Position numbers and translations under genes: made by a program. 64,000 nt of DNA from CACIAM-69d sp001698445 (GTDB taxonomy: Bacteria > Cyanobacteriota > Cyanobacteriia > CACIAM-69d), in NCBI RefSeq assembly GCF_043235035.1, contig NZ_JAZAQF010000086.1, forward strand, positions 360,269 through 424,268, written 5' to 3'. Each line of letters starts with the position of its first letter. The first letter of the stretch is position 1. Positions 25,647 to 35,178 of the stretch are shown piece after piece. The notes below the pieces were generated by a model. The model had not been told where the DNA came from. It searched no databases and was given only the letters and a program-made list of their open reading frames with translations.

Positions 25647-26440
25647 AACAAACCTGAGGCCTAGAGGGGGGCTGCAAGCTCCGCGATAGAGATCGCCCCA
25701 CATTCCCACCCGGGAATTTTTGACTTGAACTCCCCAACCTGTCTGCTTCATGACAACATTCCCACCCACTAAGTCGCTAAAATGACCGACGGCTGTTCGA
25801 CGGTTGGATTAGGCTAACCATTGGAGTTGACTGATCTGGGGTGCTACCCCCCAAAGGCCCATCCCATCGGTGCATCAAGATCGCAGACGAGCCTCATCCA
25901 CGCAAAACGCTTCGTCAGGGATTTGTTAGGGTGCGATTAGGCGGTTATTAAACTCAGGGTGGCCCCGGCTGGGATCCAATCTTCTTAAGATTTGATCAAT
26001 TCGATCCAGAATAGGGAATAGGGCGCTACTCGATTTCAGTCCCGACTTTGGGCTGCGATCGCTGAAACAAGAAACGGCAGCCCCCACGGGTCACCATCAT
26101 TCAGACACTGCCCAGCCGAGTCGGCCAGCGCGAGGCAGCTCGTCAATGATTTGTCTGTGATGGCTTGGCTGCGATGGGTAGCCCCCGATAGACAGTCTGC
26201 AATAGACAGTTTTCAATGGGTAGCCTGCGATAGATAGCCTGCGATCGGCAGTCGGTAACAGATGGTTTCCAGCGGACAATCTGCAACAGACAATCTGTGG
26301 CTGTTCCCATCAACGGACAATCTGTGGCTGTTCCCATCAAGGCACAGAGACACATCGCCCGATCGCGGCCAAGACCCAAACCCAAATTCGGGCCGGTCAT
26401 TCAGGGACGCATTCAGGGGTTTGAGTAGGAGGTAGCAAAT
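25647..26440. other. Intergenic region upstream of the giant sensor kinase
   Basis: This 794-nt gap contains the heptad repeat array described separately (26174-26340) and a good ribosome-binding site (TAGGAGGT, 26426-26433) for the kinase. A reading frame over the repeats on the minus strand reflects only the repetition. Confidence 0.6.
26174..26340. repeat. Heptad-based short tandem repeat array (period 7/14)
   Basis: Reading from 26174, successive 14-nt units follow a diverged ATAGACAGTCTGCA pattern: ATGGGTAGCCCCCG, ATAGACAGTCTGCA, ATAGACAGTTTTCA, ATGGGTAGCCTGCG, ATAGATAGCCTGCG, ATCGGCAGTCGGTA and so on, about eleven in all. The last 54 nt include a 25-nt exact duplication (GACAATCTGTGGCTG...) at a 27-nt offset. 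Seven-base periodicity recalls the short tandemly repeated heptamers known from cyanobacteria. Confidence 0.8.
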
Positions 26441-29400
26441 TTGAAATTACGGCTCAAAACGCTGGTCATTGTTGGACTAGCGCTGCTCTGCTTAAACTTG
26501 GTGATGTTCACAACATCCTCGAACCTCCTGCTGGATGGCTATAGCCAGCTTGAGCGGCGTGAGGTGGAGCGCGATGTGCAGCGGGCCATCAGCGTCGTGA
26601 TGGACAACGCCACGGATCTGGATGCGACGGCGCGGGACTATTCCGAATGGGATACCACCTACAGCTTTGTGGAAACCCATGATCCTGCCTATGAGCGATC
26701 GAACTTTGTCGATCGCACCTTCGACTACTTGCGGCTGAATGCTCTGATTTTGCTGGATCGATCGGGGAAGCCCCTCCTGCAACAGGGCTACAACCTGGAA
26801 AGTCGGCAGCGCGTGCCGATTCCCCGCAGCCTTTGGGAACACTTGCAACCGGGTAGCCCGCTGCTCACCCACCCATCGACCACCAGCGCTGTTCATGGCC
26901 TGCTGCAATTGCCTGAGGGGCCGATGATGGTGGCGGCCCGCCCGATCGTCACCAGCGAGGCGGAGGGGCCAATTCGCGGGACATTATTGCTGGGGCGATT
27001 TCTGGCTGGGCCGGAAATTGAACGGGTCAGCCGCTTAACTCAACTCAACCTGAGCCTGCAAAGTTTGCATGGAATTGTGCAACCATCGAGTGCTTGGGCT
27101 AAGCTCCCAACCAGTCCCGGCCGCCGGTCTTTGCTACCTTCAGCCCTTGCCAAGTTGCCCCTCGTTGCTCGATCGACTCCTTCCATCACGCCAGCACTGC
27201 AACAGTCCACTCCACAACAGTCCACTCCACAACAGTCAGCACCAAAGCCCACTCAGTCAAAGCCCGAGCGATCAAAGCCTGAGCGATCAAAGCCCGAGCG
27301 ATCAAAGCCATCAGCACTGGTTGAGCCATTGGCTCAGTCCACTGACCAGATTCAACCGCAATTAACCCGGCTGAGTCCTACACCCCCAGCCTCTACCCCC
27401 CCACAGCCCCCAGAATCCGCCCAACCCGAATCTACCCAACCCGAATCTCCTCAGTCGCCCAAGGTTGCCAGACTTTCCGCCGCGACAATGCCCCCGGCCA
27501 TCGACGACTCCCGATCGAACTCGGGAACCGAGGGGTCAGAAGTTTTGCGCCACAGAGCAGTGAAGGCCCTGCTGCTGGGCACAGAAACGGTGGCGATCGA
27601 AACCCTTTCCGATAATCGCCTAGCCAGCTATGCCCTGTTGGACGATTTGTATGGTCAACCGGCTTGGCTAGTGCGGGTTGAACTCGATCGCGCCATCTAT
27701 AACCGAGGGCTAATTAGCCTCCGCTACACACTGGTACTGTTGGTGTTAGGGGGCTTAATTTTTGGGGCCATTACCCTGCTGCTGCTGGAGCGCTTGGTGT
27801 TGGCGCGATTGATGCGGCTGAGTGAACAGGTCAGCGCGATCGGTACCAGCGGCAACCCGACTCAGCGGGTGGAGGTGATGCCCGGAACCGATGAATTGTC
27901 GGAGTTGGCAGCTATTTTGAACGCCACGCTCGATCGCCTGCAAGTATCCCAGTCGGCCGTTTGCGCCGCCGAAGCCCAATACCGAAGCATCTTTGAAAAC
28001 GCGATCGAGGGCATTTTCCAAACCACTCCCGATGGTCGCTACCTGAGCGCAAACCCGGCCTTGGCCCGCATTTATGGCTACAGCGGGCCCGATGTGCTGC
28101 TGTTGGCCCTGAATGCCACCCAAAATCTCTACGTCAATCCCAATCGCCGCAAGGAATTTGTTGAACAAATTCGCCAAAAGGGATCCCTCGCCAATTTTGA
28201 GTCAGAGGTTTACCGGGCCGATGGCCGCCGGATTTGGATTTCCGAATCGGCCCGGGCGGTTTACGACGAAGACGGCGAATTGCTCTATTACGAAGGCACG
28301 GTGGAAGACATCACGGAGCGCCGCCGATCGGAAGCCAGCCTGCGTACCCTGAAGGATCGACTGGAAGCGATTTTGGCCGCTGTGCCCGGCACGGTGTCGC
28401 GGGTGGGCCGCGACTTGCGTTACTTGGAAGTGAACCACCACCTGGCCGAAAGCTTCGGCCGCGCCCCGGAAGAATTTATTGGCCAAGACATCGGCTTTTT
28501 GGGCTATGGTCAAGAATTTCGGGAATTTGTGGCGGAATTTTTTGCCTCTCCGATCCAAGAGGCCACGCGCGAAGTGTCGCGACCGGTGGGCGATCGCATC
28601 GAAAGCTATTTGGTGGTGGCCCAAAAATACAACAACGATCAAGCGGCCTTTGTGCTGGGGATCGACATCACCGAACGCAAGGAAGCAGAACGGGCCGTGC
28701 GCGAGGCGGAAGAACGGTTCCGCAGCATTTTTGAAAACGCGATCGAGGGCATTTACCAAGCCCTGCCCGATGGACGCTACATCAACGCCAACCCGGCCAT
28801 GGCTCGCCTTTATGGCTATGAGTCACCAACCGCGCTGATCGAAGCGTTCGATCGCATGGGCGGGCCGCCCTACGTGCAGGTCGATCGAGCGCGGGAACTG
28901 CTGAACATGCTGGAGGCCAGCGGCAGCGTTTCCGGGTTTGAATCGGAAGTGTACCGAGCGGATGGGCAACATATTTGGATTTCGGAAAACGCCTCCGCCC
29001 TGCTCGACGAAGCCGGGCGGCTGGTTTGCTATGAAGGGACGGTTGAGGACATCACCGATCGCAAACGGGCCCAGGAAACCCTGATGGAGCGATCGCGCCT
29101 TTCGATTTTGGAAGCGGAAGTGGGCGTGGCCCTCTGCCAACGGGGCGAACTCTCGGAAATTTTGCAAACCTGCGCCGAAATGATGGCCGGGCAACTGGAT
29201 TGCAACCTGGCCCGCGTTTGGACGGTGGACTTAGACCCCACCTACTTGACCCTGCAAGCCCAGGTCAACCGCAACACCAACAACGCGCTGCACCTGGATA
29301 TTCCCCTACTTGATGATGCCCTGCGAGACAAAATCAGTCTGAGCGCTCCGGAACTGTCCACGGTGGCAGCCGTGGCCCGATCGCGCAATCCCCTGTTCCG

Positions 29401-31159
29401 CAGTGAATGCGCCCTGATTCCCCATCAAGGCAGATCCCGCACAGAAGTGCATTTTGCGGGCTTCCCGCTGGTGGTGGAGGATCGGCTGGTGGGCGCGTTG
29501 GCGCTCTATCGTGTGGAACCCTTCGCGGAAGCGGTGCAGGATGCCCTGGGTTGGTTGGCCAGCGCGATCGCCGTGGGGATTGACCGCGCCCAAGCCCGCC
29601 AGGAGCTGACCACCCGCCGCGAGGCCCTGTTGTTTCAATTGGCGGCCCAAATTCGCAACTCCCTAGATTTGGATACGGTGCTGGAATCGGCCGTGCAAGG
29701 CATCCGTAACCTGTTGGATACCGATCGCTGTCTTTTCGCTTGGTATATCACCGATGCAGGCGGCGGCATCCCGGCTTGGGATGTGGTGAACGAGTCCCGT
29801 ACCCCAGCCGTGCCCAGCGCCCTCGGCCCCTATCACCATATCCACGCCAGCTACTTCCTTCAGCAGTTGATGTGGAGCAAATGTGTGCGGGCCGACGATG
29901 TGTCGCGGTTGGATAATCCCACCCTGCGGCAAATGATGGAGGATCGGGGCTATCGTTCCCTGCTGGCCTTGCCGGTGCAAACCCGTTCCGGGGCGATCGG
30001 GGTGATTGAATGTGGCCAAAGTGCCCAGGTGCGCACTTGGAGTGAGCGGGAAGTGGAGCTGTTGCGCGCTGTAACCGACCAGCTATCCACCGCGATCGAC
30101 CAGGCGGAACTCTATGCCAAGGCCCAGGTCACCGCTGTGCAGGCCCAAGAACAAGCCAAGCGCCTCAGCACTGCCCTTCAGGAGCTGAAAACCGCCCAAA
30201 CTCAGCTCATTCAGAACGAAAAAATGTCCAGTCTGGGGCAGATGGTGGCTGGGATTGCCCATGAAATCAACAATCCCACCACCTTCATCCATGGCAACCT
30301 GACCTATGCCCGCCGTTACACGCAAGAGTTGCTCTCGCTAATTCAGCATTACCGAGATAGCTATCCTGTGCCGACGGAAGCGGTGGCCAATTTCTCACGG
30401 GACATTGACGTGGATTTCCTCTGTGATGATTTGCCCAAAACCCTGCAATCAATGCAGTTGGGAGCGGAGCGGATTCGGCAGATTGTCGCCTCCTTGCGAA
30501 ATTTCTCGCGATTGGATCAGGCGGAAATGAAGCCGGTGAACATCCACGAGGGCATCGAAAACACGCTGCTGATTTTGCAACATCGCTTCAAAGCCAATAG
30601 CAATTTCCCTGGAATTGAAGTGGAAAAACACTATGGTGATCTGCCGCTGGTGGTTTGCTACGCGGGGCAACTAAACCAGGTGTTCATGAATGTGATTAGC
30701 AATGCGATCGATGCCTTGGAAGACCGTTACGGGCGATCGCGCAATTTGCGAGCCCAAGCCTTGCGATCGGCCCAGGTGGAAGAAGCCTCTCTCGTGGCCG
30801 GCAGCGGCAACAACAGCAAGGTTTGGATCACCGACAACCTTGAGGATCGACCCATTGCAACCTCGATCGTGATGCCCAGGCTAACCATCACCACGGAATT
30901 GATGTCCGGAGAGTGGGTGCGGATTCTGATTGCCGACAATGGCAACGGCATGAGCGATGAAGTGCGCTCTAAGCTGTTCGATCCGTTCTTCACCACCAAG
31001 CCCGTGGGCCAAGGCACGGGGCTGGGCCTGTCCATTTCTTATCAAATTGTGGTGGAAAAGCATCGTGGAACCCTTGATTGCCGACCAGCAGAGGGGGGCG
31101 GCACGGAGTTCTTGATCGAAATCCCGATCGAACAGCCCGAGTGGAATGAGTCTACCTAA
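26441..31159 (+). CDS. Multi-PAS/GAF membrane sensor histidine kinase with CHASE4-like input
   Basis: This 1572-residue kinase starts at TTG 26441, fixed by TAGGAGGT seven nt upstream. TM1 is at 8-28; a CHASE4-like periplasmic domain (about 30-415) is split by a 150-residue insert rich in Pro, Gln and Ser with STPQQ and SKPER repeats; TM2 is at about 428-450. HAMP, PAS1 (510-625), PAS2 (640-745), PAS3 (758-872), GAF1 (890-1050) and GAF2 (1070-1225) follow. HisKA has His1274 in GIAHEINNP; HATPase has Asn1421, DNGNGMS and GTGLGLS. PAS1 and PAS3 are close copies. There is no receiver domain and no regulator gene adjacent, so the partner is elsewhere. The gene overlaps the convergent permease by 8 nt. 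Signal unknown. Confidence 0.93.
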   Translation: MKLRLKTLVIVGLALLCLNLVMFTTSSNLLLDGYSQLERREVERDVQRAISVVMDNATDLDATARDYSEWDTTYSFVETHDPAYERSNFVDRTFDYLRLNALILLDRSGKPLLQQGYNLESRQRVPIPRSLWEHLQPGSPLLTHPSTTSAVHGLLQLPEGPMMVAARPIVTSEAEGPIRGTLLLGRFLAGPEIERVSRLTQLNLSLQSLHGIVQPSSAWAKLPTSPGRRSLLPSALAKLPLVARSTPSITPALQQSTPQQSTPQQSAPKPTQSKPERSKPERSKPERSKPSALVEPLAQSTDQIQPQLTRLSPTPPASTPPQPPESAQPESTQPESPQSPKVARLSAATMPPAIDDSRSNSGTEGSEVLRHRAVKALLLGTETVAIETLSDNRLASYALLDDLYGQPAWLVRVELDRAIYNRGLISLRYTLVLLVLGGLIFGAITLLLLERLVLARLMRLSEQVSAIGTSGNPTQRVEVMPGTDELSELAAILNATLDRLQVSQSAVCAAEAQYRSIFENAIEGIFQTTPDGRYLSANPALARIYGYSGPDVLLLALNATQNLYVNPNRRKEFVEQIRQKGSLANFESEVYRADGRRIWISESARAVYDEDGELLYYEGTVEDITERRRSEASLRTLKDRLEAILAAVPGTVSRVGRDLRYLEVNHHLAESFGRAPEEFIGQDIGFLGYGQEFREFVAEFFASPIQEATREVSRPVGDRIESYLVVAQKYNNDQAAFVLGIDITERKEAERAVREAEERFRSIFENAIEGIYQALPDGRYINANPAMARLYGYESPTALIEAFDRMGGPPYVQVDRARELLNMLEASGSVSGFESEVYRADGQHIWISENASALLDEAGRLVCYEGTVEDITDRKRAQETLMERSRLSILEAEVGVALCQRGELSEILQTCAEMMAGQLDCNLARVWTVDLDPTYLTLQAQVNRNTNNALHLDIPLLDDALRDKISLSAPELSTVAAVARSRNPLFRSECALIPHQGRSRTEVHFAGFPLVVEDRLVGALALYRVEPFAEAVQDALGWLASAIAVGIDRAQARQELTTRREALLFQLAAQIRNSLDLDTVLESAVQGIRNLLDTDRCLFAWYITDAGGGIPAWDVVNESRTPAVPSALGPYHHIHASYFLQQLMWSKCVRADDVSRLDNPTLRQMMEDRGYRSLLALPVQTRSGAIGVIECGQSAQVRTWSEREVELLRAVTDQLSTAIDQAELYAKAQVTAVQAQEQAKRLSTALQELKTAQTQLIQNEKMSSLGQMVAGIAHEINNPTTFIHGNLTYARRYTQELLSLIQHYRDSYPVPTEAVANFSRDIDVDFLCDDLPKTLQSMQLGAERIRQIVASLRNFSRLDQAEMKPVNIHEGIENTLLILQHRFKANSNFPGIEVEKHYGDLPLVVCYAGQLNQVFMNVISNAIDALEDRYGRSRNLRAQALRSAQVEEASLVAGSGNNSKVWITDNLEDRPIATSIVMPRLTITTELMSGEWVRILIADNGNGMSDEVRSKLFDPFFTTKPVGQGTGLGLSISYQIVVEKHRGTLDCRPAEGGGTEFLIEIPIEQPEWNEST

Positions 31160-32873
31160 GCTCGTTGGGTAGGCGACGGGGGCGCGATTGGGAAATTTGC
31201 CAACTCAACAGCGCCACTGGCACAATTCCCACTGCCACAATCGCCAAAGCGGGCCCCGCCGCATCCACAATTCGTTCATCGGAGGCCAACTGATAGGCCC
31301 GCACAGCCAGGGTGTCAAAATTAAACGGGCGCACAATTAGGGTGGCTGGTAACTCCTTCACCGTATCCACAAACACCAACAGTAAGGCCGTCAGCAGCCC
31401 CCCGCGCAGCATGGGTACATGGACACGCCACAACACGGCCCCCGGTGACAATCCGGCAATTCTGGCCGCCCCATCTAGGTTGGGCACAATCCGATCGAGG
31501 CTGGCTTCAATCGGGTTTAGAGCCAGGGCTAAAAACCTGACCCAATAGGCAAAAATCAAGGCCCCGATCGTGCCGCTCAGCAACAAACCCGAAGATGCGG
31601 CTTCCGCTTCCGGGGCGCTCGCCAAGGATTGAGTCGCCAACTGTTGATCAACCCAACCCACCGAAATCAAAACGCCCACGGCGGCCACGGATCCGGGAAT
31701 GGCATAGCCCAGCGCCATGAGTTTTAACAGGAACCGCATCAGGGGCCCCGAAACCACCCGCACCCCATAAACGGCAGCTCCGGCAATGATCGCCGCCGTG
31801 ACTGCCGCCAAGCTGGCTACTACGGCAGTGTTGCGCACGTAGAGCAAGAAGCTGGGATCAAGAAGGCTATTGGGATTGCGAATCGCCATGCTGGCCAGAA
31901 GCAGGGCCGGCAACCCAAAGCCCAAAAACAGGGGCAACCCACAAACCACCCAGGCTCCGATCGCCCGTAACCCACGGAGGGAGTAGGGTGCTTGCGCCGC
32001 ATAGGCTCCACTCGATCGATAGCCGGCCCCACCGCGCGATCGTTGCTCCACCCACACCAACAACAACACCGCCCCCAACAGCAAGGCCGACAGTTGACAG
32101 GCCGCCGGGCGATCGCCCATGGCAAACCAGGTTCGATAAATACCCACCGCAAAGGTGTTAACGCTAAAAAATTCCACCGTGCCGTAATCGCCCAGGGCTT
32201 CCATCATCACCAAGGCAGCCCCTCCTGCGATCGCGGGCCGGGCCATGGGCAAAGCCACCCGCCAAAACCCCTGCCAAGGATTTAGTCCCAAGGTGCGGCC
32301 CGCCTCCAGCAGGCTGGCTGCCCCCTCCAGAAAGGCCACCCGCGCCAGCATGTAGACGTAGGGATAGAGCACTAGGCCCATCATTAAAATTGCCCCAGGC
32401 AGCGATCGAATGGGTGGAAACCAATATTCACCGAATTTCCAGCCCGTGAGCGATCGCACCCAAGACTGAATGGGCCCATAAAAGTCCAGTAGATCCGTGT
32501 AGACATAGGCCAACAAATAGGCCGGGAAGGCCAAGGGCAACAGCAACAGCCATTCAAGCCATCGCCGCCCGGGAAACTGAGTGGCCACCACTAGCCAAGC
32601 CGTCGCCACCCCCAGGCCGATCGCCAGGCCCGCTGTCCCCACGGCCAGCCCCACCGAAGCCAACACATACTCTCCCAAAACAGTTCGGGTGAGGTGGTTC
32701 CAGGTTTGACCACTGGCACTCAGGGCAGCTGCAATTGAGGCCAGGAGCGGCACGCCCACCGCCACCGCCGCCAACACCGTTGCACAGATCCACAACCCTT
32801 CTGTGAAGCTGAAGGGACGCAAACGGAAGCGATTAAAATTCAGCGGCGGCCAGCGGCGATCAGCGACGGTCAT
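31152..32873 (-). CDS. Fe(III)-type ABC transporter permease (FutB/FbpB-like)
   Basis: This 573-residue protein has two fused permease halves with about 12 membrane helices. Each half has an EAA-type loop: EAGRTLGLNPWQGFWRVALP and DGAARIAGLSPGAVLWRVHVP. That doubled architecture is characteristic of FbpB/FutB iron permeases, though thiamine and related permeases share it. The binding protein and ATPase (futA, futC) are not adjacent, as in other cyanobacteria where fut genes are dispersed. Its 3' end overlaps that of the sensor kinase by 8 nt on the opposite strand. Confidence 0.88.
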   Translation of the reverse strand: MTVADRRWPPLNFNRFRLRPFSFTEGLWICATVLAAVAVGVPLLASIAAALSASGQTWNHLTRTVLGEYVLASVGLAVGTAGLAIGLGVATAWLVVATQFPGRRWLEWLLLLPLAFPAYLLAYVYTDLLDFYGPIQSWVRSLTGWKFGEYWFPPIRSLPGAILMMGLVLYPYVYMLARVAFLEGAASLLEAGRTLGLNPWQGFWRVALPMARPAIAGGAALVMMEALGDYGTVEFFSVNTFAVGIYRTWFAMGDRPAACQLSALLLGAVLLLVWVEQRSRGGAGYRSSGAYAAQAPYSLRGLRAIGAWVVCGLPLFLGFGLPALLLASMAIRNPNSLLDPSFLLYVRNTAVVASLAAVTAAIIAGAAVYGVRVVSGPLMRFLLKLMALGYAIPGSVAAVGVLISVGWVDQQLATQSLASAPEAEAASSGLLLSGTIGALIFAYWVRFLALALNPIEASLDRIVPNLDGAARIAGLSPGAVLWRVHVPMLRGGLLTALLLVFVDTVKELPATLIVRPFNFDTLAVRAYQLASDERIVDAAGPALAIVAVGIVPVALLSWQISQSRPRRLPNELR

Positions 32874-33491
32874 GCCAAAAATCTGAGAATAACTTGCAAC
32901 AAACCAGAAGCCATCCTAGCATTGCACGCCGATTGCATAGGGGCGATATGACCAAGTGTGTGTAAGCACAAGAGTGGATCGCTCCGCCCTTAGGGCCTGT
33001 CGTCAAATCACGTGCAACATTGATCGCTCAGACTCTTCCAATAGTTCAGGATTTGCTGACGAACAGCCGAAGCGGCGATCCCCAAACCAGAATCGGGAAA
33101 AAGCTAGTGATGATGGGGGTTTCCGAGCGGTGAAAAACCGGTTTGGACGGGGATCGCCGGCCGGTTGATCCAGCTAGGCTACTGGCCGAGGTCTGATATT
33201 CTTGAGGGCAATTTGTGCTGATGGGCCATCACGAGCCTGATGACCTCAGATTGGAATCCTGAAGACCTATGAAGCCCTGCCCCAAGATGCCCAGCCCAAA
33301 TCAGTCACCATCAGTCGCCAAGCGAATGATTGGTTCATTTCATTTCAGATTGAGATAGAACTCGTCCTGCAAAAGGCGGCCAGTCCGGTCGTGTCAGCTT
33401 GAGGAGCGGATGAAGCAGGAAGCTTCCTGATTGCAGCATTGATTAGTCAATTGCAGCAATTGTTAGTGAATTAGTGACGGAAATTCAACAG
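32874..33491. other. Intergenic region with a dispersed-repeat fragment
   Basis: This roughly 600-nt gap contains CTTAGGGCCTGTCG-CAAATC near 32989-33009, which resembles CTTAGGGCTTGTCGCTAAATC at 63481-63501. No gene is recognised. Confidence 0.45.
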
Positions 33492-34730
33492 ATGTCTGAG
33501 CAACCCCGATGGATCGCTGGTTTGGCTGGTTTGGTGTTGGGTGGTGGTTTGCTGACTGAACCAGCCCTGGCCAATTCTCAGGCAACCACAAACGTTGAAC
33601 CGACTAGCGTTTCACAAACTGAGGCGATCGCGCTGTCGGCAGCCCCCGCGCCCAATCCCACAACGGATCCCGTGCGCTCCCCCAAACCGCTGCCTAAGGC
33701 GTTGAATTCGGCTTCTGCAACGGAGTTGGTTCCCGGAACCATCGTCACTCGCAAACCGGGGATCGAAACCGAGTTGATCGAACCGAACTCGATCGAACCG
33801 AACTCGATCGAACCGGAGGCCGCCAAGCAGGAACCGATCGAAACCGTGGAAGGCAAGTCCCTGCTGGCCCAAACGCCTCGGGTTTGCAGCAACCAACTGG
33901 CCGGAGCCTTAAGCCGAATTATTGATGCCCCTGCTTTTCGATCGGCCCGCTGGGGGATTCGGGTAGAAACCCTGGACGGGAATAACGTCCTATTCGATCG
34001 CAACAGCACCCAAGCATTGATTCCCGCCTCCAACATGAAATTGTTTGTGACGGCGGCGGCCCTGCAACTATACGACGGTCAAACCCCGCTCAAGAACTCC
34101 AACTTGGGCGCGTTGGTGCGCACCATTAACGTCAACAGCAACAATGGCTACGCCGATTCTCTGTTTCGATCGATTGGTGGCTCCGGGGCCGTGCAACGGG
34201 CCTTGGCTCCCTTAGGCGTTAATCGTGGCGAATATCGCATGAGTGACGGGTCTGGTCTGTCTCGCAGCAATGCCGTGCAGCCCCGGGCCTTTGTCCATTT
34301 ATTGGAATCCATGACCGAAGCCAAGGGAAGCGACATCTTCCGCAGCTCCCTCCCGATCGCGGGTCAAACCGGCACGCTGCGCCGTCGTTTCCGCAACACA
34401 CCGGTTCAAGGTCGTGTTTCCGCCAAAACCGGCACGCTCCGGGGAGTCCGGGCCCTATCGGGCTACATGGAACACCCGCTTTACAACACCTTGGTTTTTA
34501 GCGTGTTGGTCAATCAACCGGGCCAAGATGGCGACACCTTGGTTTCAGCGGTCGATCGAGTGGTGTTGACCCTCGCTCAGATGCGGCCCTGCGATGGGTG
34601 GGACACCGAAGCCAACCCCCTGTTGAATCAGCCCACCGAACCCGACGGCACATTGCGGCCCCTGCTGCCTTGGTGGCGACCAGGTGTGCCCCGGCCCAAT
34701 GCCCCCAGCTCGCTGGAACTCACCCCCTAG
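33492..34730 (+). CDS. Compact PBP4-like D-alanyl-D-alanine carboxypeptidase (S13)
   Basis: Residues are counted from GTG 33474 (418 aa); ATG 33492 is preferred because it gives a clean signal peptide (MSEQPRWIAGLAGLVLGG...ALA). Motifs are Ser186-x-x-Lys189 (PASNMKL), DGSGLSRSN at 258-266 and Lys318-Thr-Gly (SAKTGTLRG), the three active-site motifs of S13 penicillin-binding proteins, which trim or cut peptidoglycan cross-links. Between the first two motifs there are only about 70 residues, against more than 200 in E. coli PBP4, so the inserted domains are missing or much reduced. The first 135 residues are disordered, with an EPNSI repeat. Periplasmic. Confidence 0.85.
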   Translation: MSEQPRWIAGLAGLVLGGGLLTEPALANSQATTNVEPTSVSQTEAIALSAAPAPNPTTDPVRSPKPLPKALNSASATELVPGTIVTRKPGIETELIEPNSIEPNSIEPEAAKQEPIETVEGKSLLAQTPRVCSNQLAGALSRIIDAPAFRSARWGIRVETLDGNNVLFDRNSTQALIPASNMKLFVTAAALQLYDGQTPLKNSNLGALVRTINVNSNNGYADSLFRSIGGSGAVQRALAPLGVNRGEYRMSDGSGLSRSNAVQPRAFVHLLESMTEAKGSDIFRSSLPIAGQTGTLRRRFRNTPVQGRVSAKTGTLRGVRALSGYMEHPLYNTLVFSVLVNQPGQDGDTLVSAVDRVVLTLAQMRPCDGWDTEANPLLNQPTEPDGTLRPLLPWWRPGVPRPNAPSSLELTP

Positions 34731-34740
34731 GTAAAAAAAT

Positions 34741-34779
34741 AGCCCTGGGCCTGGCAAAACCAGCTCGGGGCTTTCCTTT
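34741..34779 (+). terminator. Possible terminator after the carboxypeptidase gene
   Basis: AGCCC (34741-34745) pairs with GGGCT (34768-34772), with an inner CTGG/CCAG pairing around CAAAA, followed by a weak pyrimidine tract CTTTCCTTT. It lies just after the stop codon. Confidence 0.4.
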
Positions 34780-34808
34780 GTCAACAAAACTTTCCTTTGT
34801 CAACAAAA
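34771..34808. repeat. Perfect 19-nt tandem duplication
   Basis: CTTTCCTTTGTCAACAAAA occurs twice back to back. A second array of about 13-nt units (TTGCGCCGAGAG-like) follows at 34864-34903, just beyond the HU gene's stop. Confidence 0.85.
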
Positions 34809-34902
34809 ATTGAACAATTTAACAATCGAACAATGGTTAGGGAGGTGAGCCTGGGAGTTGGAACTTGCGCCGAGAGTTTGCGCCGAGAATTTGCACCGAG
34901 AA

Positions 34903-35178
34903 TTAAGGAGCCACCGACTCCTTGAACTGTTTGCCCGCTGAAAAGGCCGGAACCTTGGTAGCGGGGATTTTCAGTTTCGTGCCGGTCTTCGGGTTGCGAC
35001 CCTCGCGGGCCTGGCGCTCACGGCGCTCAAACGTACCAAACCCCACCAGGGTCACCTTTTCACCCTCTGCCACGGCATCCATGATCACTTCAATGGCAGC
35101 GGTCAAGATGGCATCTGCTTCCTTTTTGGTGGTATTGACCTTTGCTGCAATTTGGTCAATCAGTTCGCCCTTGTTCAT
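34903..35178 (-). CDS. HU-family nucleoid protein
   Basis: This 91-residue histone-like DNA-binding protein is of normal HU length. It shows MNKGELIDQIAAKV, the saddle region VTLVGFGTFERRERQAREGRNPKTG and the arm tip KIPATKVPAFSAG. HU bends and compacts DNA as a dimer. Start ATG 35178. It is transcribed alone, convergent with the carboxypeptidase gene. Confidence 0.96.
   Translation of the reverse strand: MNKGELIDQIAAKVNTTKKEADAILTAAIEVIMDAVAEGEKVTLVGFGTFERRERQAREGRNPKTGTKLKIPATKVPAFSAGKQFKESVAP

Noticed and set aside
26143..26400. 85-codon minus-strand frame over the heptad repeats
   Set aside because: Product merely repeats the array (TDC, LPI patterns) and has no ribosome-binding site.
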